52,231 nucleotides of DNA from NCBI GenBank assembly GCA_021851885.1, contig JAJZBS010000010.1, forward strand, positions 1-52,231. The letters run 5' to 3'. Under the pieces are notes generated by a model. That model did not search any database and was not told the origin of the DNA. It saw only the letters and a list, made by a program, of their open reading frames with translations. The DNA is from Actinomycetes bacterium. Lineage in GTDB: Bacteria > Actinomycetota > Acidimicrobiia > Acidimicrobiales > JAMCQF01. The stretch's first letter is position 1, and each line of letters opens with the position of its first letter. The translations under genes were made by a program, and so were the position numbers. This document shows positions 45,981 through 52,231 of the stretch, one piece after another.

Positions 45981-46053
45981 GACCGTATGCACACATTTCC
46001 TGTGAATCTATAGCGATCCGATCAACGCTATATAGAAAGTATTGACGCGCCCA

Positions 46054-47889
46054 ATGTTCAGAAACAATGCCAGCAGGATCAGCGAGGGGGTGGACCACCG
46101 TTATAAGTGGATCGCCCTGTCCAACACCACCCTCGGCGTCCTGATCGCGCAGATCGACGCGTCGATCGTCCTCATCGCGCTCCCCAACATCTTCCGGGGC
46201 ATCCACATGGACCCGCTCCAGCGGGCCAACAGCTTCTACCTGTTGTGGATGATCCTCGGGTTCCTCGTCGTCACCAGCGTGCTGGTCGTGAGCGTCGGGC
46301 GGCTGGGCGACATGTACGGGCGGGTCCGCATGTACAACGCGGGGTTCGCCATCTACACCGTGTTCTCCCTCCTCCTCTCCGTGACGTGGGCATCGGGTCG
46401 CGCTGGTGCCATCTGGCTGCTCGTCATGCGGGTGTTCCAGGGTGTCGGGGCGGCATTTCTCTTGGCGAACGCAGCTGCAATCCTCACCGATGCATTCCCA
46501 TCCCACGAGCGGGGTATGGCGCTCGGTCTGAACCAGATCGCCTCGGTGGCGGGCCTGTTCATCGGACTGCTCGTCGGGGGGCTCCTGGCGCCGGTCAACT
46601 GGCGCCTCATCTTCCTGGTGTCGGTGCCGGTGGGTGTCTTCGGGACACTCTGGGCCTACGTGAAGCTCCGGGAGCTGGGCCGTGTCCGGAGGGAGCCGAT
46701 CGACTGGGCGGGCAATGTCGCGTTCGCTGCCGGCCTGGTGCTCCTCATGGCCGGCATGACCTACGGGATCGAACCGTCCGGCCGCCATTCCATGGGCTGG
46801 TCGAGTCCGTGGGTGGTCGGTGCCATCGCCGGCGGCACGGCGCTCCTGGCCGTGTTCGTCGTTCTCGAGCGGCACACGGACCATCCCATGTTCGACCTCG
46901 GCCTGCTGCGCATCCGGGCCTTCGCCGGGGGTCTGGCGTCCAACTACCTGGTCTCGCTCGGCCGGGGCGGCCTGATGTTCATCCTGATCATCTGGCTCCA
47001 GGGCGTCTGGCTGCCGCTCCACGGTGTGGACTTCGCCCGGACGCCCCTGTGGGCGGGAGTGGCCCTCATCCCCATGATCCTCGGGTTCGTGGTGGCGGGC
47101 CCGCTCTTCGGCGTGCTCACCGACCGGTTCGGTGCGCGGGCGATCGCGACGGGCGGGGCACTGGGCACGGCGGCGACCTTCGTGGCCTTCGACCGCATAC
47201 CGGTCGACTTCCCCTACCCCGCGTTCGCCGTCCTGTTGTTCGCCAATGCGCTTGCCGTGGGCGCCTTCGTGGTCTCCAACCGGGCTGCCGTCATGAACAG
47301 CCTGCCCGCCCGGTACCGCGGCGTCGGGTCGGGCATGAACCAGACGGCCCAGAGCACCGCCCAGGTCCTCTCGATCGGCATCTTCTTCACCCTGATGGTC
47401 GTCGGGATGGAGCACCGGCTACCGGGGACGCTGGCCCGCGGGCTGGCCGCACAGGGCGTGCCCTCCCCGGCCGCAGTCCACGTGGCCCACCTGCCGCCGG
47501 TGTCGATGCTGCTGTCCGCGTTCCTCGGGTACAACCCGATGCACCACCTGCTCGGGGCGGCCACCCTTGCCCACCTCCCGGCCGGCCGGGCCTCGGTGGT
47601 GACGGGTCGCCGGTTCCTGCCCTCGCTCATCGAGGGACCGTTCCGCCAAGGACTCCACGACGCGTTCGTGTTCGGGATGGTCGTGTGCCTGGTGGCTGCG
47701 GCCGCCTCGTGGTCTCGCGGCCGCCATGTCCACGGGCCGGCGACGGGTGACGGCCCCGCGCCCCGACATGACGAGCGCACGGTGGAGGCGCGATCGCCGG
47801 CGCCGGCGGAGTCGGCGCCGGCGGAGTCGGCAGCGGCAGCGGCAGCGGCAGCGGCAGCGGCAGACGGCGAACATGCCGGTCGGGCCTGA
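46054..47889 (+). CDS. MFS transporter (DHA2 type) with low-complexity C-terminal tail
   Basis: YKWIALSNTTLGVLIAQIDASIVLIALPNIFRGIHMDPLQRANSFYLLWMILGFLVV; tail AESAPAESAAAAAAAAAAADGEH. Confidence 0.93.
   Translation: MFRNNASRISEGVDHRYKWIALSNTTLGVLIAQIDASIVLIALPNIFRGIHMDPLQRANSFYLLWMILGFLVVTSVLVVSVGRLGDMYGRVRMYNAGFAIYTVFSLLLSVTWASGRAGAIWLLVMRVFQGVGAAFLLANAAAILTDAFPSHERGMALGLNQIASVAGLFIGLLVGGLLAPVNWRLIFLVSVPVGVFGTLWAYVKLRELGRVRREPIDWAGNVAFAAGLVLLMAGMTYGIEPSGRHSMGWSSPWVVGAIAGGTALLAVFVVLERHTDHPMFDLGLLRIRAFAGGLASNYLVSLGRGGLMFILIIWLQGVWLPLHGVDFARTPLWAGVALIPMILGFVVAGPLFGVLTDRFGARAIATGGALGTAATFVAFDRIPVDFPYPAFAVLLFANALAVGAFVVSNRAAVMNSLPARYRGVGSGMNQTAQSTAQVLSIGIFFTLMVVGMEHRLPGTLARGLAAQGVPSPAAVHVAHLPPVSMLLSAFLGYNPMHHLLGAATLAHLPAGRASVVTGRRFLPSLIEGPFRQGLHDAFVFGMVVCLVAAAASWSRGRHVHGPATGDGPAPRHDERTVEARSPAPAESAPAESAAAAAAAAAAADGEHAGRA
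47800..47866 (+). repeat. 15-bp tandem duplication followed by GGCAGC hexamer array
   Basis: GCGCCGGCGGAGTCG x2, then (GGCAGC)x5, inside the MFS 3' end. Confidence 0.9.
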
Positions 47890-47893
47890 CGAG

Positions 47894-47910
47894 CGGGCCC
47901 GAACGGCCCG
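47894..47910. terminator. Hairpin between convergent genes
   Basis: CGGGCC-CGAAC-GGCCCG between the MFS stop and the TetR stop; no U-tract. Confidence 0.4.
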
Positions 47911-47914
47911 GCCC

Positions 47915-48535
47915 CTAGGCGCCGGCCGGCGTCCCGGTGGCGCTCGCCAGGGCTCCCGTCGCCATCTGGCGCAGGAGCCCCGACATTGCGGTGCGGTCGA
48001 GGCGGGCGCTGTGGGGCGTGGAGTTGATGAGGCCGAACACGGCATGGGCGGCGGCCCGTGCCGTGTCGTCGTCCACCGGACGGTACAGGGCGCGGATGGC
48101 GTCCACCCAGATCTCGACGTACTGGCGCTGGAGCCTGCGCACCGTCCGCTGCTCGGGGCCGGTCAGGCTGGCCAGGTCCCGGCTCTGGACGGTGATGAGG
48201 GCCGGGTTCTCCAGGGCGAAGGAGACGTGCCAGTCGATCAGGGAGTCGAGGGCCCCCTCCGGGTCGACGGCGGCCTCGACCCGTACCCGGCCGCCGTCGA
48301 GCAACGAGCGGCTGATCCCGACCAGCAGGGCGGCCAGCACGGCGTCCTTGCTCTCGAAGTAGCGGTAGAGGGCCGGGCCGGTCAGTCCCAGGGCGGAGCC
48401 CAGGTCGTCGATCGACACGCCGTGGAAGCCGCGCTCGGCGAACAGCGGGGCGGCGACCTCCAGGATCTGGTCACGCCGCGATCCGCCCGGGTCGGGTGCG
48501 GGGGCGGCGGCCGGCTTGCGGTCGGCACGGGGCAC
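47915..48535 (-). CDS. TetR/AcrR family transcriptional regulator
   Basis: DQILEVAAPLFAERGFHGVSIDDLGSALGLTGPALYRYFESKDAVLAALL. Confidence 0.94.
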   Translation of the reverse strand: MPRADRKPAAAPAPDPGGSRRDQILEVAAPLFAERGFHGVSIDDLGSALGLTGPALYRYFESKDAVLAALLVGISRSLLDGGRVRVEAAVDPEGALDSLIDWHVSFALENPALITVQSRDLASLTGPEQRTVRRLQRQYVEIWVDAIRALYRPVDDDTARAAAHAVFGLINSTPHSARLDRTAMSGLLRQMATGALASATGTPAGA

Positions 48536-48552
48536 CCGTGCATCGTAGAGGG

Positions 48553-48581
48553 TGGACGGAACCGTGAACGATCGCTAACAT
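48553..48581 (+). promoter_or_regulatory. Predicted promoter of the acyl-CoA carboxylase operon
   Basis: TGGACG (48553-48558) - 17 bp - TAACAT (48576-48581). Confidence 0.5.
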
Positions 48582-48606
48582 GAGGCCAGCCATTAACGAT
48601 CGTTAA
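48564..48606. promoter_or_regulatory. Two TetR-type operators
   Basis: GTGAACGATCGCTAAC (48564-48579) and perfect palindrome TTAACGATCGTTAA (48593-48606). Confidence 0.75.
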
Positions 48607-48628
48607 CGGCTGCCGGCTGTGGGAGGCT

Positions 48629-48654
48629 GGCAGCAGGAGCAGGCAGTAGGAGCA
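48629..48654 (+). repeat. 13-bp tandem repeat in the carboxylase leader
   Basis: GGCAGCAGGAGCA followed by GGCAGTAGGAGCA. Confidence 0.8.
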
Positions 48655-48677
48655 GGCGGCAGCGCAGGGGAGGAGCG

Positions 48678-50303
48678 ATGACAGCCGGCCACGACTACCC
48701 GGTGCTGGCGTGCTCGGCGCCGACCCACGGCGACGCCTTCGATGCCAACGCCGCCGCCCACGGCGCGCTGGCCACCGAGCTCACCGACCGCCTCGAACGG
48801 GCGCGGGCCGGTGGGCCGGAGGAGGCGAGGGTGCGCCACCAGTCCCGGGGCAAGCTCCTGCCCCGTGCCCGCATCGACCGCCTGCTCGACGCCGGGTCGC
48901 CCTTCCTGGAGCTGTCGCCCCTGGCCGCCACCGGGATGTACGGCGACGAGGCCCCGGCGGCGGGGATCATCACCGGGATCGGGCGCGTGTCCGGCCGGGA
49001 GTGCGTGGTGGTGGCCAACGACGCCACCGTCAAGGGCGGCAGCTACTACCCGATGACGGTGAAGAAGCACCTCCGGGCCCAGGAGGTGGCACTGGCCAAC
49101 CGGCTGCCGTGCATCTACCTGGTCGACTCCGGCGGCGCCAACCTCCCCCGCCAGGACGAGGTCTTCCCCGACCGCGACCACTTCGGCCGCATCTTCTACA
49201 ACCAGGCGACGATGTCGGCACGCGGCATCCCCCAGCTGGCCGCCGTCCTCGGCTCGTGCACGGCCGGCGGCGCCTACGTGCCGGCCATGAGCGACGAGGC
49301 GGTCATCGTGGCCAACCAGGGGACGATCTTCCTGGGCGGCCCGCCGCTGGTGAAGGCGGCCACCGGGGAGGTGGTCACCGCCGAGGAGCTCGGGGGCGGG
49401 GACGTCCACGCACGCATCTCGGGGGTCACCGACCACCTGGCGACCGACGACGCCGACGCCCTGGCCACCCTCCGCTCCATCGTCGCCACCCTGCCGCCGA
49501 AGGGCCCGCCCCCGTGGGGGGTGGAGGCACCCGAGGAGCCGGCCGCCGATCCGGGCGAGCTGGCCGGCGTGGTGCCGGCCGACACCCGCACCCCCTACGA
49601 CGTCCGCGAGGTCGTCGCCCGCATCGTCGACGGGAGCCGGTTCCTCGAGTTCAAGGCCGAGTACGGCCGGACGCTCGTCACCGGGTTCGCCCGCATCCAC
49701 GGCCACCCTGTCGGGATCGTGGCCAACAACGGCGTCCTCTTCAGCGAGTCCGCCCTGAAGGGCGCCCACTTCATCGAGCTGTGCGACCAGCGCCGGATCC
49801 CGCTCGTGTTCCTGCAGAACATCAGCGGGTTCATGGTCGGGCGCGAGTACGAGGCGGGGGGCATCGCCAAGCACGGCGCCAAGATGGTCACCGCGGTGGC
49901 CTGCGCCCGGGTGCCGAAGTTCACCGTCGTCATCGGCGGGTCGTTCGGTGCCGGCAACTACTCGATGTGTGGGCGGGCCTACTCGCCCCGGTTCCTGTGG
50001 ATGTGGCCAAACGCCCGCATCTCGGTCATGGGGGGTGAGCAGGCGGCTTCGGTGCTGGCCACCATCCGCCGGGACCAGCTCGAGGCGTCGGGCCAGGCGT
50101 GGCCGGCGGACGAGGAGGAGGCGTTCAAGGCGCCCATCCGCGACCAGTACGAGCTCCAGGGCAACCCGTACTACGCCACCGCCCGGCTGTGGGACGACGG
50201 GGTCATCCACCCCACCGACACCCGCACCGTCCTCGCCCTCGGACTGGCGGCCGCCGCCAACGCGCCGCTCGACCCCATCGCCTACGGCACCTTCCGGATG
50301 TAG
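48678..50303 (+). CDS. Biotin-dependent acyl-CoA carboxylase carboxyltransferase subunit (methylcrotonyl-CoA carboxylase beta-like)
   Basis: [126 protein letters not shown]. Confidence 0.93.
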   Translation: MTAGHDYPVLACSAPTHGDAFDANAAAHGALATELTDRLERARAGGPEEARVRHQSRGKLLPRARIDRLLDAGSPFLELSPLAATGMYGDEAPAAGIITGIGRVSGRECVVVANDATVKGGSYYPMTVKKHLRAQEVALANRLPCIYLVDSGGANLPRQDEVFPDRDHFGRIFYNQATMSARGIPQLAAVLGSCTAGGAYVPAMSDEAVIVANQGTIFLGGPPLVKAATGEVVTAEELGGGDVHARISGVTDHLATDDADALATLRSIVATLPPKGPPPWGVEAPEEPAADPGELAGVVPADTRTPYDVREVVARIVDGSRFLEFKAEYGRTLVTGFARIHGHPVGIVANNGVLFSESALKGAHFIELCDQRRIPLVFLQNISGFMVGREYEAGGIAKHGAKMVTAVACARVPKFTVVIGGSFGAGNYSMCGRAYSPRFLWMWPNARISVMGGEQAASVLATIRRDQLEASGQAWPADEEEAFKAPIRDQYELQGNPYYATARLWDDGVIHPTDTRTVLALGLAAAANAPLDPIAYGTFRM

Positions 50304-50305
50304 CG

Positions 50306-52231
50306 GTGGCCTTCCCCTTCTCCTCCGTCCTGGTGGCCAACCGCGGCGAGATCGCCGTGCGCATCATGCGCACCCTGCGGTCGCTCGGCCTGCGGTCGGT
50401 GGCCGTCTACAGCGACGCTGACGAGGGCGCCCGCCACGTGCTCGAGGCGGACGACGCCGTGCGCATCGGGCCCGGGCCGGCGCTGTCCAGCTACCTCGAC
50501 GCCGCCGCCCTGCTCGACGCGGCCGTCGCCAGTGGCGCCGGAGCCGTCCACCCCGGCTACGGCTTCCTCTCCGAGGACGCAGCCTTCGCCCGGGCGTGCG
50601 TCGACGCCGGCCTGGTGTTCGTGGGGCCGCCGCCCGAGGCGGTGGAGCTGATGGGCGACAAGATCCGGGCCAAGCTGGCCGTGGCCGAGGCGGGGGTGCC
50701 GGTGGTGCCGGGCCGCACCGAGCCGGGCATGTCGGACGCCCAGCTGGTCGAGGCCGCCCTCGAGATCGGGTTCCCCGTCCTCCTCAAGCCGTCGGCCGGC
50801 GGTGGCGGCAAGGGCATGCACCTGGTGGGCGAGGCGGCCGAGCTCGCTCCCGCCATCGCCACCGCCCGGCGCGAGGCGACGAGCGCCTTCGGCAACGCCG
50901 ATCTCCTCGTCGAGCGGTGGATCGAACGCCCCCGCCACGTCGAGATCCAGGTCTTCGCCGACGCCCACGGTTCGGTGGTCCACCTGGGCGAGCGGGAGTG
51001 CAGCCTCCAGCGCCGCCACCAGAAGATCGTGGAGGAGGCGCCCTCCCCCCTCCTCGACCAGGACACCCGCGAGGCCATGGGCCGGCACGCACTCGAGGCC
51101 GCCCGCCGCTGTGGCTACGTGGGGGCGGGAACGGTCGAGTTCGTCGTGCCCGGCGACAGCCCGGGCGACCACTACTTCCTCGAGATGAACACCCGCCTCC
51201 AGGTCGAGCACCCGGTCACCGAGCTGGTCACCGGCCTCGACCTCGTCGAGCTGCAGCTGCGGGTGGCGGCCGGCGAGCCCCTCCCCTTCACCCAGGAGGA
51301 CGTCGCCCTTCGGGGTCACGCGGTCGAGGCCCGCGTGTACGCCGAGGACCCCGAACGCGGCTTCCTCCCCACCGGCGGTCGCGTGCTGGTGGCGTCCGAG
51401 CCGGTGGCGGACCACGTCCGGGTGGACTCGGGGCTGCGCCAGGGCACCACCGTCACCACCCTCTACGATCCGCTGCTGGCCAAGGTGGTGGCGTGGGGAC
51501 CGGACCGACCTGCCGCCCTCGCCCGCCTGCGCCGGGCACTGTCGCAGACGGCCGTCCTCGGCTTCGCCACCAACGTGGCCTTCCTGGTGGACCTGCTGGG
51601 CCATCCCGACGTGGTGGCGGGCCGGCTCGACACCGGCCTGGTGGACCGGCTGGCCGAGCGGGCCGCTGCCGGTGGTCCTGCCGGGTCGCCGGCGGCGGGC
51701 GGCGCCCCCCCGGCCCACGTGGCAGCGGCTGCCGCCATGGTGGTCGCCGCCGGGCGAGAGACGTCGCCGACCGGCGCTGACCGGTGGGACGTCCCCGACG
51801 GGTGGCGGCTGGGTGGCCGGGCGTGGATCGAGGAGCGGTTCGCGGTGAGCGGGGACGACGTCACCGTGCGGCGCCGTGCCGGAGCCGGACGGTGGGAGGT
51901 CGAGGTCGAGCTCGAAGGGGACGGCGTGTCCTCCTTCGGCGGCGTCATCCCGTCGGTGTCGGGCTCCGAGCTCGCCCTCCGTTCCGGCGACCGGACCCGC
52001 CGCTACCGGTGGGCCGTCGACGGCGGCACCGTGTGGATCGGGTGGCAGGGCGGCTCATGGGCGTTCCGACGCGAGGCGCCCGCCCGCCTGGCCGGGGCCG
52101 GGCCCGCCGGCGCCGGTGGCGGGGAGAGCGTGCGGAGCCCCATGCCGGGCACGGTGGTGGCCGTGCACGTGGCGCCGGGGCAGCGGGTCGGCGCCGGCGA
52201 GCCGTTGGTGATCGTGGAGGCGATGAAGATG
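50306..52231 (+). CDS. Biotin-dependent acyl-CoA carboxylase alpha subunit (biotin carboxylase + BCCP), truncated by window edge
   Basis: GTG start 3 nt after the beta stop, open to the last base: VLVANRGEIAVRIMRTLRSLG, LLKPSAGGGGKGMHLV, EMNTRLQVEHPVTELVTGLDLVELQLRVAAGE, ending in the biotinylation motif VEAMKM. Confidence 0.95.
   Translation, partial: MAFPFSSVLVANRGEIAVRIMRTLRSLGLRSVAVYSDADEGARHVLEADDAVRIGPGPALSSYLDAAALLDAAVASGAGAVHPGYGFLSEDAAFARACVDAGLVFVGPPPEAVELMGDKIRAKLAVAEAGVPVVPGRTEPGMSDAQLVEAALEIGFPVLLKPSAGGGGKGMHLVGEAAELAPAIATARREATSAFGNADLLVERWIERPRHVEIQVFADAHGSVVHLGERECSLQRRHQKIVEEAPSPLLDQDTREAMGRHALEAARRCGYVGAGTVEFVVPGDSPGDHYFLEMNTRLQVEHPVTELVTGLDLVELQLRVAAGEPLPFTQEDVALRGHAVEARVYAEDPERGFLPTGGRVLVASEPVADHVRVDSGLRQGTTVTTLYDPLLAKVVAWGPDRPAALARLRRALSQTAVLGFATNVAFLVDLLGHPDVVAGRLDTGLVDRLAERAAAGGPAGSPAAGGAPPAHVAAAAAMVVAAGRETSPTGADRWDVPDGWRLGGRAWIEERFAVSGDDVTVRRRAGAGRWEVEVELEGDGVSSFGGVIPSVSGSELALRSGDRTRRYRWAVDGGTVWIGWQGGSWAFRREAPARLAGAGPAGAGGGESVRSPMPGTVVAVHVAPGQRVGAGEPLVIVEAMKM

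Overview
The window is a GC-rich, actinobacterial-type chromosome segment (taxonomy inferred from composition and gene families only), almost fully coding. I found no rRNA, tRNA, CRISPR array or transposase. From the left it contains: a sugar ABC transporter operon followed by a response regulator and a truncated histidine kinase (minus strand); a threonine-aldolase-like enzyme, a phosphodiester glycosidase-like protein, a TetR regulator, an enolase-superfamily enzyme, an HhH glycosylase-like protein, an acidic DUF4193-like zinc protein and a phosphoribosyltransferase-hydrolase fusion; then a large catabolic island (~13.5-46 kb). The island has six SDRs, three amidohydrolases, an LLM flavin oxidoreductase, a P450-type ferredoxin, a limonene-epoxide-hydrolase-family enzyme, a translationally coupled cassette SDR-SDR-ThuA-P450-TIM barrel-P450-MFS, a TrmB regulator, an indolepyruvate ferredoxin oxidoreductase-like protein, a branched-chain-type (Liv) ABC operon, a hydroxy-acid oxidase, a ketopantoate-reductase-like protein, a class II aldolase, an uncharacterised CxxC protein, a flavoprotein and a VOC protein. 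The right end holds a TetR-controlled biotin-dependent acyl-CoA carboxylase, cut at the biotinylation motif. Main candidates for something undescribed: (i) the coupled two-P450 cassette with its neighbouring epoxide hydrolase and ferredoxin, where both P450s lack the usual I-helix acid; (ii) a shared 20-bp dyad (GTMG-N12-CTAC, core MACTGACTAC) at three distant island promoters, suggesting one regulon; (iii) a ~26-bp near-perfect hairpin between livK and livH; (iv) two TTAACGATCGTTAA-type operators placed on the carboxylase promoter. Function calls come from reading translations, not from searches.
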